Source of the DNA: Acholeplasma sp. | GTDB taxonomy: Bacteria; Bacillota_I; Bacilli_A; Acholeplasmatales; Acholeplasmataceae | NCBI GenBank assembly: GCA_003605085.1 | Contig: QZKD01000031.1 | Coordinates: forward strand, 1-64,000 | Reading direction: 5' to 3' | Length of the DNA: 64,000 bases | In this document: positions 26,861-35,132 of the stretch, one piece after another | Layout of the letters: each line of letters starts with the position of its first letter | Numbering within the stretch: position 1 is the stretch's first letter | The notes under the pieces: model-generated | Databases searched by the model: none | What the model saw: the letters and a program-made list of their open reading frames with translations, nothing else | What the model was told of the DNA's origin: nothing | Made by a program: the position numbers and the translations under genes

Positions 26861-29800
26861 ATGATTTTAAACAATCAAATCAAGACACAATCGATTGAAG
26901 ATCAGGGATTTCAGGTTAATTTTTTAGAATCGGGTGATATCTATGACATCACTTATCAAGACGCTCAAATCAATTTATTACATGGGAATCTTGTCGATGG
27001 AGGATATATCAATCTCTATCTTCGTATCCTCGATGAGGAAAATATCAAGTATACACCTCTTTTTGGAAGACATTCACCCTCAGTTTTTTCAATTCAGCAA
27101 AATAAAGCGATTTATCAAGGTGTTTTTGAAGGGATTCATTATCAAATCACTTGGACTCTTCGCGGACTAAGATTTGATCTTTCGATTCACTTATCAAGTG
27201 ATACCAAACGAAAAATTGATGTGATGTTTGGTCTAGATTTAGCCATCACTTCAAAAGGAAGTGTATTGAATAGTGAACCTTACACGGTTCAATATATAGA
27301 CTATAAAGTTTTTGAAGATCACTTAGGATACACTTTATGTGCGCGACAAAACCAAGGGAGAAGTCAATATTTTCAATTAGGATCATTCAATAAAACCATC
27401 GGTTACACAACGGATGGATTTCAGTTTTTTGGTCTTTCAGTCAAAGAGACTGGAATTCCTGAAGCGATGTTTCAACAACGATTAGTTTCAGAAATCTATC
27501 AATATGAGTTTGCGTATTTTGCACTCCAAACAGAGCGTTTTATCGTAGATTCATCACCCCTCGATGTATCGTTTTACGGCTTATATGAACCAGAAGATCA
27601 CGACGTGATTATTCAACCTAAACCTATCGAATATGTCCCGATCGAAGAAGTGAAGAATTTTAATGTCCTTGCTGCCACGAAGTCAAACGGATTCATTAAC
27701 CCCAAGAACCGAATCAATGGATTATCACTCAGTAACGATGCATGGGATAGACTGTATCCAGAAAAAGATCAAATTGAAAAAAATGATCAGGGTATATTAT
27801 CATTTTTTACGCAGGATCACCATCATGTTGTTAGCAAAGAAAAAGAGTTATTGCTTGAAAGACAACATGGGAATTTGCTTATACATGGTGATTTAGAGCA
27901 TGTCTCTGATCGCGTCATGGCAACAACCAACTGGATGTTTGGGGTATTTCATTCCCATGTGGTTGCTGGCAATAGTAGTTTTAACAAACTGCTTGGTGAT
28001 TTAAGAAATCCACTGAATTTACAAACTATATCAGGATTAAGAATATACGTTAAAATCGCTGGAATCTATCATCTCTTAGGTATTCCTAGTGTCTATGACA
28101 TGGGTGGAGCAACCTCCATGTGGATCTATCAACTCAAAGACCAAACCATCACGGTCAAAAGTTTTGTCGATACAGATCGTTTAGTCCAAGGATTAACACT
28201 GGATGTCACAGGTACTCCCATCGAAGATATCATCATCTTGCAACAAGTACTGATGAATGTCAATGAACATCTTTCTGATATCTTCTATGAAGTTAAAGAT
28301 CACGATATCATCTTTTACCCACCTCAAGGGTCGATGATGGCCAATCGTTATCCTGAATTAAAGTATCGCTACCAATTGAATCAAGATTTTGACTTTATTT
28401 CAGAAAGCGATGCCTTTGGTACGCATTCTCATCAAGGATTGATGCTTATTCACATCAAACCTACACAATCTTTATCTTTGTGGATTGAAGCCACCTATGA
28501 GTCTACATTTGAACCAGTTCTCAATCTCACCTATGACCAAGCAAACCGTAAAGGAACCGATCGTATATTAGGTTTTGTCAACCATCTTCGATTGACACAT
28601 CCTAAGTACCAAGATGAAATGAATCTTTTGATGCACACCATCTTTTGGTATACACACAATGCATTAATTCACTATGCATCACCTCACGGACTAGAACAGT
28701 ACAATGGTGCTGCATGGGGCACGAGAGATGTTTGTCAAGGACCATTTGAGTTTTTTATGGCGAATCAGCACTATTCTATTGCTAGGGAAATACTACTTAA
28801 AATTTATGGAAGACAATTCATCGAGAATGGTGATTTTCCTCAATGGTTTATGTTTGATCGCTATTACCAAATTCAAGCTCATGAAGCCCATGGCGATATC
28901 ATCCTCTGGCCACTTCGAGCTTTGGCATACTACATCAAGGGAACAGAAGATATAGATATCTTAGATGAGTCTGTGTCTTATATGTCTATTGAAAAGAATG
29001 ACTATGTGGATAAAGATGTGATCTATCATCATGTTAAAAAACAAATACAGGCGATTCAAAATTCCTTTATTCCTGGAACCTATTTGCCATGTTATGGCGG
29101 GGGGGACTGGGATGATACACTCCAGCCAGCCAATCATGATTTGACAAAGAAAATGGTCTCTGGTTGGACAGTTGCTCTCCTCTATGACACACTCAAAACG
29201 TTTAGTGAAGAGATTGGTAAGTATGATAGTGAATACGCCAAAGAATTGACGGTATTAGTTCAAAAGATTAAAGCAGATTATCAAAAGCATATGGTCGTTG
29301 ATGGAATTCCGGCAGGATTTGTTGTTTTTGATAAAGAAAAAACCTATTTACTTCATCCAAGAGATCAAAAAACAGGACTCAAGTATCGTCTATTACCCTT
29401 AACACGATCCATGATTGCTGAGTTTGTTCAGCCTAAAGATATTAAGCCATATTTGGATGTCATCACCAAATACTTAAAGCACCCTGATGGTGTACGCCTT
29501 ATGGATACAACCGTTGAATACAAGGGTGGGATCAAGACGTATTTTACCCGAGCTGAAACAGCAGCTAACTTTGGAAGGGAAATCGGATTACAATATGTCC
29601 ATGCTCACATCCGCTATATCGAAGCGCTCACCAAGATAGGCCATGCAGATGAAGCATATGAAGCTCTTTTAGTGATTAACCCTATCCTATTATCGGTTCG
29701 CGTTAAAAATGCTTACTACCGACAATCCAACATGTATTTTTCTAGTTCAGATGCTTGGTTTAAAGATCGCTATCAAGCAAGAAAAGAATTTGATCGTGTC

Positions 29801-30148
29801 AAAAGAGGAGATATACTTGTCAAGGGGGGATGGCGTTTATATTCAAGCGGACCTGGCATCTATTTAGCACAACTCATCTCAAATATTTTAGGGTTACAAT
29901 CCTATCATGGTCATCTATTACTCGATCCTTCTCTCCCTAAGCATTTGGAAGGTTTGACCGTAACCTTTGAAAAAAACAAGAAGACCTATAAGATTTCTTA
30001 TCAACAAGGCCGTGATCAAATCTTACTCAATGGCATAGAGGCTACGTACCAATCAAGATTTAACTTATACAAACAACCCTCTGTGCTTATCGATCAGCAT
30101 GAACTTGAATCAAAGAATGAAATTAACCTGATCTTTATTCGACAATAA
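26861..30148 (+). CDS. GH94 phosphorylase, probably 1,2-beta-oligoglucan phosphorylase
   Basis: The 1095-residue cytoplasmic protein has an N-terminal beta-sandwich region and an (alpha/alpha)6 barrel. In the barrel, GAAWGTRDVCQGPFEF, GDFPQWFMFDRY, AHGDIILWPLRALAYY and YGGGDWDDTLQPA (Asp749 to Asp752) match the GH94 active-site regions; the general acid of the family lies in the GDW(N/D)D stretch. Ordinary cellobiose-type GH94 enzymes are about 800 residues, whereas characterised 1,2-beta-oligoglucan phosphorylases are near 1100. It would release glucose-1-phosphate from sophoro-oligosaccharides with phosphate, saving ATP. AAGGAG overlaps the GH3 stop. It is the last gene before a strong terminator. 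The specificity is inferred from length and context. Confidence 0.82.
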   Translation: MILNNQIKTQSIEDQGFQVNFLESGDIYDITYQDAQINLLHGNLVDGGYINLYLRILDEENIKYTPLFGRHSPSVFSIQQNKAIYQGVFEGIHYQITWTLRGLRFDLSIHLSSDTKRKIDVMFGLDLAITSKGSVLNSEPYTVQYIDYKVFEDHLGYTLCARQNQGRSQYFQLGSFNKTIGYTTDGFQFFGLSVKETGIPEAMFQQRLVSEIYQYEFAYFALQTERFIVDSSPLDVSFYGLYEPEDHDVIIQPKPIEYVPIEEVKNFNVLAATKSNGFINPKNRINGLSLSNDAWDRLYPEKDQIEKNDQGILSFFTQDHHHVVSKEKELLLERQHGNLLIHGDLEHVSDRVMATTNWMFGVFHSHVVAGNSSFNKLLGDLRNPLNLQTISGLRIYVKIAGIYHLLGIPSVYDMGGATSMWIYQLKDQTITVKSFVDTDRLVQGLTLDVTGTPIEDIIILQQVLMNVNEHLSDIFYEVKDHDIIFYPPQGSMMANRYPELKYRYQLNQDFDFISESDAFGTHSHQGLMLIHIKPTQSLSLWIEATYESTFEPVLNLTYDQANRKGTDRILGFVNHLRLTHPKYQDEMNLLMHTIFWYTHNALIHYASPHGLEQYNGAAWGTRDVCQGPFEFFMANQHYSIAREILLKIYGRQFIENGDFPQWFMFDRYYQIQAHEAHGDIILWPLRALAYYIKGTEDIDILDESVSYMSIEKNDYVDKDVIYHHVKKQIQAIQNSFIPGTYLPCYGGGDWDDTLQPANHDLTKKMVSGWTVALLYDTLKTFSEEIGKYDSEYAKELTVLVQKIKADYQKHMVVDGIPAGFVVFDKEKTYLLHPRDQKTGLKYRLLPLTRSMIAEFVQPKDIKPYLDVITKYLKHPDGVRLMDTTVEYKGGIKTYFTRAETAANFGREIGLQYVHAHIRYIEALTKIGHADEAYEALLVINPILLSVRVKNAYYRQSNMYFSSSDAWFKDRYQARKEFDRVKRGDILVKGGWRLYSSGPGIYLAQLISNILGLQSYHGHLLLDPSLPKHLEGLTVTFEKNKKTYKISYQQGRDQILLNGIEATYQSRFNLYKQPSVLIDQHELESKNEINLIFIRQ

Positions 30149-30169
30149 AGCGATGCCCATCGCTTTTTT
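30147..30169 (+). terminator. Terminator of the second glucan operon
   Basis: A nine-base-pair stem (AAAGCGATG with CATCGCTTT, loop CC) is followed by a T-run. The stem includes two bases of the TAA stop. Confidence 0.88.
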
Positions 30170-30219
30170 GCTTTATCGAGTCATGGAAGGATATGATATA
30201 ATATCATCGAGGTAAAACC

Positions 30220-32265
30220 ATGAATAACTTATATTTAATGTTCTATGAACACCAAACAAGAAAACTTAATAAGGATATCGTAGGAGAGATTCGTTTAGAT
30301 GAATATCCCTATGTGATATTTGATGATCCATTCTATGTTTTAAAACATGATATCTTGATTGGAAGAATTGACCACAAGAAAACTTTTGGTTTTTTACGCC
30401 AAGAATTAGGGGATATCTATCTGGAACAAAGAGATATGATGGATGCGATGCATGATGATATCGTTTTGGTTAAAGAAGGGGTTGAACCCCATGTGATTCT
30501 CATCGTCAAGCGTGCTTTAAGTGTCTTGGTTGCTACAGTTAAAAAAGGAAAAAGTGATCTTTTTTGTCAAGCGGATACATTTTTGGATCGTCGCTTAGAA
30601 GTTGATCTTGATCAAGAGTTGGTTCCAGGACATGTGGTGATGCTTGAAGTGGAAACGATTGAACGTTTTGTGATCTATGCGAAAGTTATGAAGATCATTG
30701 GTCACATCAATGATCCAGATATCAATACATTAAAAATCGTTGCCAGTTACGATTGGCCACAAACCTTTTCTCAACATGTGATGGATTCTATTCATCAAAT
30801 TAAAATGGATATGGATCAAGAGCGAAAAGAACGCTTAGATTTATCCAACCAGCTCATCATTACGATTGATGGTAAAGATGCTAAAGATCTAGATGATGCG
30901 ATCAGCATGACATTTGATGGTACTATGTATCATTTAGGCGTTCATATAGCAGATGTATCTCATTATGTTAAAGAAGATACCCCTTTAGATATAGAAGCAC
31001 TAAAAAGATCGACATCATCCTATTTAGCCGATCGTGTGATACCGATGTTACCCCATAAGCTTTCAAATGATTGGTGTTCACTCAATCCCAATGAAGAAAA
31101 ATTGACATTATCATGTCTGATGGATATTGACCTTGAGGGGAAAGTCGTTTCCTATGAAATCAAAAAATCCATCATCATCAGCAAGCGTAGAATGACCTAT
31201 GATGAAGTCAATCAATTTCTCTTAGCGGGAAAGACGCTTCAAGATCCTCAGATTGAAAGCATGCTCATCAAAATGAATGAACTCTCACAAAAACTAAAAG
31301 TCATTCGTAAAAAACGGGGTGAGATTGAATTTGAATCCTCTGAGTTAGGGTTTATTGTCGATGATAAAGGACGGGTGCTTGATGTCTATGAAAGACATAC
31401 GAGCGAAGGAGAAGAACTGATTGAATCTTTCATGTTAATCGCCAATGAAACCATGGCTTTCCACATGTTTCATGCGGGATTACCCTCCATATATCGAATC
31501 CATGAAGATCCTGATCATGTGAAATTAAAACTCGCTTTACAAACCGTGAGTAAACTTGGTATTCCAGTCAATTATAAACAACTAGGCAATCCAAAACCTC
31601 TGCAGATTATTACCGAACATACGAGAAATACCCATGTGGAGTATGTGGTTCTCATGATCTTACTTCGCGCGATGCAGAAGGCGAAATACTCTGAAATACT
31701 TGCTCCACATTATGGCTTAGGTGCGCGTTATTACACGCATTTTACATCACCGATACGCAGATATCCTGATCTGATATTACACCGTTTAATTCACACATTT
31801 GTTCTTGGTGAGTCATCTCAATATAAGAAGGATCTCTATCATTTTGAATCCATTATGGGAGATGTTGCCAAACATACTTCTGATCAAGAAAGAAAAGCTG
31901 TTCAGATGGAACGTGATGTTGCGAAATTAAAGAGTTGTGAATACATGGTAGATAAAGTTGGACATCATTTTAAAGCGACGATTACACAGATGATGCCTTC
32001 AGGAATGTTTGTCAAACTGATCACCGGCATTGAAGGATTTATTCCACTTCGTGTATTAGATGATTATTATATGTATGATGAAGCACTACTCACATTTATC
32101 GGTAATCGAGGAAAACGCTATCGTTTAGGTGACAATGTGAAAGTTGAACTCCTATCTGTCGATATTAACGATAAGAAGATGGATTTTGGTATTGTTGAGA
32201 AAAAGAAACCTAAAAAGGATTACACCCATGAAAATCGTTACACAAAACAAAAAGGCAAGGCATGA
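30220..32265 (+). CDS. rnr: Ribonuclease R
   Basis: The 681-residue 3'-5' exoribonuclease has cold-shock domains (about 20-170), the RNB catalytic domain with TIDGKDAKDLDDAISM carrying the metal-binding aspartates, and a C-terminal S1 domain (HFKATITQMMPSGMFVKL). It degrades structured RNA and works with tmRNA/SmpB in quality control, in line with the overlapping smpB gene. It is shorter than the Bacillus enzyme, mainly at the N-terminus. A TATAAT lies at 30197-30202 and GAGGT precedes the ATG. The C-terminal tail is lysine-rich. Confidence 0.95.
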   Translation: MNNLYLMFYEHQTRKLNKDIVGEIRLDEYPYVIFDDPFYVLKHDILIGRIDHKKTFGFLRQELGDIYLEQRDMMDAMHDDIVLVKEGVEPHVILIVKRALSVLVATVKKGKSDLFCQADTFLDRRLEVDLDQELVPGHVVMLEVETIERFVIYAKVMKIIGHINDPDINTLKIVASYDWPQTFSQHVMDSIHQIKMDMDQERKERLDLSNQLIITIDGKDAKDLDDAISMTFDGTMYHLGVHIADVSHYVKEDTPLDIEALKRSTSSYLADRVIPMLPHKLSNDWCSLNPNEEKLTLSCLMDIDLEGKVVSYEIKKSIIISKRRMTYDEVNQFLLAGKTLQDPQIESMLIKMNELSQKLKVIRKKRGEIEFESSELGFIVDDKGRVLDVYERHTSEGEELIESFMLIANETMAFHMFHAGLPSIYRIHEDPDHVKLKLALQTVSKLGIPVNYKQLGNPKPLQIITEHTRNTHVEYVVLMILLRAMQKAKYSEILAPHYGLGARYYTHFTSPIRRYPDLILHRLIHTFVLGESSQYKKDLYHFESIMGDVAKHTSDQERKAVQMERDVAKLKSCEYMVDKVGHHFKATITQMMPSGMFVKLITGIEGFIPLRVLDDYYMYDEALLTFIGNRGKRYRLGDNVKVELLSVDINDKKMDFGIVEKKKPKKDYTHENRYTKQKGKA

Positions 32266-32671
32266 TTACTTCATTGAAGATTCATATGAAGCAGGTATTC
32301 AACTCCTTGGCAGTGAAATTAAATCCATTCGTTTAGGAAAAGTGAGCATCAATGACGCATTCGTTACGATTAAATATGGACAAGCATATATTCATAATAT
32401 GCATATTGCCATCTACGAATTTTCAAATCAGTTTAATCACGAAGAAACACGGACAAGAAAATTACTTCTTCATAAAAACGAGATTTTAAAACTGTTTGCG
32501 AAAACACGCGAACAGGGTTTTACATTAATCCCACTTAAAGTCTATTTAAAAGAGGGTCTTTGCAAAGTCGAGATTGCACTTGCAAAAGGTAAGAAGAATT
32601 ACGATAAGCGTGATGACTTAAAAGAAAGAGATTCCAACGATCGTTTGAAAAAAATCATGCGAAGAAGGTGA
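32228..32671 (+). CDS. smpB: SsrA-binding protein SmpB
   Basis: The 147-residue protein binds tmRNA and delivers it to stalled ribosomes. KIVTQNKKARHDYFIEDSYE, GIQLLGSEIKSIRLGKVSINDAF and the basic tail KKNYDKRDDLKERD are diagnostic. I chose the ATG at 32228 (MKIVTQ), preceded by AAGGA ten bases upstream. It overlaps the rnr 3' end by 38 bases. An open frame runs upstream to 32144 but it is only rnr sequence. The tmRNA gene itself was not seen here. Confidence 0.96.
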   Translation: MKIVTQNKKARHDYFIEDSYEAGIQLLGSEIKSIRLGKVSINDAFVTIKYGQAYIHNMHIAIYEFSNQFNHEETRTRKLLLHKNEILKLFAKTREQGFTLIPLKVYLKEGLCKVEIALAKGKKNYDKRDDLKERDSNDRLKKIMRRR

Positions 32672-32675
32672 ACTC

Positions 32676-33560
32676 ATGGTTCCTAAAATTGGTCTAGCTT
32701 TAGGCGGTGGCGGTTCGAGAGGTTCATACCAAATCGGTGTCCTTAGAGCTCTTGAAGAAGCAGGCATATTGAAAGAGATCGAACATGTCGCCGGAAGTTC
32801 CATCGGTGCGATCAATACGATGATGGTTATGGCGAAATTTTCGTTTGACCGCATGATTGAAACATGGGAAACTATCACTAATGAAGATGTCTATGGCCAT
32901 CATTTCGATCATCTTCAATTTAGCAAAGTAGGGATTTTCAGTTTAAAAGAACTTTTCGATCGATTAACGAAGCAGATTTCCCTGAAAGAAATTCGTGATA
33001 GTAAAATCCAAGGGTATGTAACTGCGACTAAAATACGAAAAGGATCGATGATCGAGCAAGTGATGTTGCATCGAATGGAAAAGGAAGTTTTTCATTTGAA
33101 CAACTTCAATCATCCCTATAAAGCCGTTTTAGCTTCAGCATCTATTCCTTTAATCTTTGGTTCAACAGAAATCGATGAATCCTTTTATGTGGATGGTGGG
33201 ATCAAAGATAATTGTCCTGTCGATGTCTTAATTGAGCAAGGATGCAATATCATACTTGCGATTCCTATTGATGGAAGATTTCATCCAAAAATGTATGAAG
33301 ACTCACCTATTTTACTGATTAACTTTGAAACCAAAAAACTCTTTTCCATCATCCTTCTGGATATTCTTGACTTTAAAAAAGAGGGTGTAAAAGATAATGC
33401 GGATTATGGATATCTAATAGGGAAACATATGATAGAAAAATTAAAGCATGAAGGGATTTTTGATGGACTTCATTGGCACATCGATGACAAATTTCAACAT
33501 ATCTTCATGACAAAAGATGAAGAGAAACATTTAGATAAAGGAGAAGACGTATGGAATTAG
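32676..33560 (+). CDS. Patatin-like phospholipase
   Basis: The 294-residue protein has the oxyanion-hole motif GGGGSRGSYQIGVL, the nucleophile motif GSSIG and the catalytic DGG (VDGGIKDNCPVDVL) of the patatin/RssA family of serine lipid acyl hydrolases. No signal peptide is present. It follows smpB by four bases and overlaps the PAP2 gene by ten, so a membrane-lipid-related pair is suggested. Confidence 0.9.
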   Translation: MVPKIGLALGGGGSRGSYQIGVLRALEEAGILKEIEHVAGSSIGAINTMMVMAKFSFDRMIETWETITNEDVYGHHFDHLQFSKVGIFSLKELFDRLTKQISLKEIRDSKIQGYVTATKIRKGSMIEQVMLHRMEKEVFHLNNFNHPYKAVLASASIPLIFGSTEIDESFYVDGGIKDNCPVDVLIEQGCNIILAIPIDGRFHPKMYEDSPILLINFETKKLFSIILLDILDFKKEGVKDNADYGYLIGKHMIEKLKHEGIFDGLHWHIDDKFQHIFMTKDEEKHLDKGEDVWN

Positions 33561-34411
33561 AGATCATATATCGATTGCAAGATCTAAGAAATGCCTTTCT
33601 TGATGGCACCTTTTATCTCATCACTCAATTAGGTGATCAAATTTTTTTCATTCTAGTGGCTGGCGTGCTTTATTGGACAGTCGATAAAAGACTTGCTCAT
33701 AAATTTGTTTTCGCTTTCATGATGAGTGCAATTGCAAACACGGCACTTAAAAATGTGTTTAAGCGAACCCGTCCCTTTTATTATCCAGGTGTCGAATCAG
33801 AGCCTAGTTGGCGAACAACAGGTTACTCATTTCCTAGTGGGCATGCTCAAGCATCAGGTGTTTTAGGGTATACAGCGTATCATATTTCCAATCGTTATAA
33901 AAAACCGATCTATAAGTCCCTTGGACTCTTCATTATGATTATGGTCCCCTTATCCAGAATGTATTTGGGACAGCATTTCTTAACCGATGTGATTGCGGGA
34001 TTATTCCTTGCTTTAGGGGTTACCTTCCTGTCATTTAAACTTGTAGAAAAAATGGGGGATGACGAACATATCTACACTCTCATGCTTACCCCATTTTTTA
34101 TCGCTGCACTCCTGTTTTTCCCTAATCATGATTTAGCAGTAGGCGCAGGTGGTTTTGCTGGATTCGCGATAGGATATTATTTTGAAAAGAAGTACATTCA
34201 ATATGTTGTAAGTGCGAAAATCTGGATTCAAGTTCTAAAAGTTCTCTTAGGTTTAGCTATTGCACTCGTGATAAAAGAGGGTTTAAAATTCATCTTTCCA
34301 GACCGTATTTTCTTTGATTTTCTACGCTATTTATTGATTGGAGGATGGGCTGCTTTAGGTGCACCCCTAACATTTAAATATGTCTTTAAACATCGTCAAG
34401 AAAACATTTAA
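33551..34411 (+). CDS. PAP2-family membrane phosphatase
   Basis: The 286-residue integral membrane protein has the three PAP2 phosphatase motifs: KRTRPFYYP, SFPSGHAQASG and SRMYLGQHFLTDVIAG, which hold the catalytic histidines. It may dephosphorylate phosphatidic acid or isoprenoid phosphates. The C-terminal half is longer than in minimal family members and holds three or four extra hydrophobic segments of unknown role. It overlaps the patatin gene by ten bases and the GNAT gene by 32. Confidence 0.9.
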   Translation: MELEIIYRLQDLRNAFLDGTFYLITQLGDQIFFILVAGVLYWTVDKRLAHKFVFAFMMSAIANTALKNVFKRTRPFYYPGVESEPSWRTTGYSFPSGHAQASGVLGYTAYHISNRYKKPIYKSLGLFIMIMVPLSRMYLGQHFLTDVIAGLFLALGVTFLSFKLVEKMGDDEHIYTLMLTPFFIAALLFFPNHDLAVGAGGFAGFAIGYYFEKKYIQYVVSAKIWIQVLKVLLGLAIALVIKEGLKFIFPDRIFFDFLRYLLIGGWAALGAPLTFKYVFKHRQENI

Positions 34412-34823
34412 TCAACTCACCAATCAAGAACTTTACCAAATTCTCGATTTAAGAGGTAAAGTCTTTGTCATGGAACAACGTATCTTATATCTGGACACAG
34501 ATTATAAAGATCAAAAATCGATCCATTATATGATTTTTGAGCAAGATAAACTGATCTCTTATTTGCGTCTTGTTGAACCGGGATATAAGTTTAAAGAGTA
34601 TGCAATCTCTCGGGTATTAACAGACCCACTTTACCGAAAAAAGGGACTTGCTACAAAATTGATTCAAGAAGCGATGCAAGATATCAAAGGTTTACCCATT
34701 AGAATATCTGGTCAGGCTTACTTAAAGTCATATTATGAAGGATTAGGCTTCCATGTAGTCAAAGGTCCCTATGTTGAAGAAGATATTCTTCATTATGAAA
34801 TGCTATCTTTAAATAACCAATAA
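34380..34823 (+). CDS. GNAT-family acetyltransferase, ElaA-like
   Basis: The 147-residue protein has an ElaA-type start (LTNQELYQILDLRGKVFVMEQ), the acetyl-CoA loop ISRVLTDPLYRKKGLATKLI and a C-terminal YYEGLGFHVV. Its target is unknown. The start overlaps the PAP2 gene by 32 bases and no clear ribosome-binding site was found, so translation may depend on coupling. Confidence 0.85.
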   Translation: MSLNIVKKTFNQLTNQELYQILDLRGKVFVMEQRILYLDTDYKDQKSIHYMIFEQDKLISYLRLVEPGYKFKEYAISRVLTDPLYRKKGLATKLIQEAMQDIKGLPIRISGQAYLKSYYEGLGFHVVKGPYVEEDILHYEMLSLNNQ

Positions 34824-34876
34824 GTTTGATGATCATTTTCAGATCTTCACTCCAATAAAGATAGCAACCTAATGGC

Positions 34877-34905
34877 TTTACAATACGTTTTCTTTATGCT
34901 AAAAT
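34877..34905 (+). promoter_or_regulatory. Promoter of alaS and downstream genes
   Basis: TTTACA (34877-34882) and TAAAAT (34900-34905) are 17 bases apart. TG at 34897-34898 gives an extended -10 element. Confidence 0.75.
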
Positions 34906-34914
34906 AAATGTGCG

Positions 34915-35118
34915 ATGAACAAAAGGAGTAACTATCATTCTTTTTCTTAGAGACTTCGTGGCTGGTGAAAACGAAGAAAAGTGGATAGTGAACGCTGTTT
35001 GGGAGCAAAAGGTAAGTCGGCCTTAACGACAGTCGAGGGCTAGGATTTTCCTAGAACTAAGGTGGTACCGCGTAATTACTTACGTCCTTAGAAATATCTA
35101 AGGGCGTTTTTCTTTGAT
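34915..35118 (+). promoter_or_regulatory. T-box riboswitch leader, alanine type
   Basis: The conserved T-box AAGGTGGTACCGCG is at 35059-35072. A terminator hairpin (CGTCCTTAG at 35083-35091 with CTAAGGGCG, then a T-run) follows. The likely specifier is GCT at 34994-34996 within GTGAACGCTG, matching alanine and the downstream gene. Uncharged tRNA-Ala would stabilise the antiterminator and allow alaS expression. This leader fills most of the 309-base gap before alaS. Confidence 0.93.
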
Positions 35119-35132
35119 AAGGAGGAAATATG

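Noticed and set aside
29197-29206. AAAACGTTTA inside the GH94 gene as a further LacI operator
   Set aside because: It lies deep in a coding region, lacks symmetry at the ends and has no promoter nearby.
32144-32227. An N-terminal extension of SmpB
   Set aside because: It is read from rnr coding sequence in another frame; SmpB homologues start at the Met encoded at 32228.
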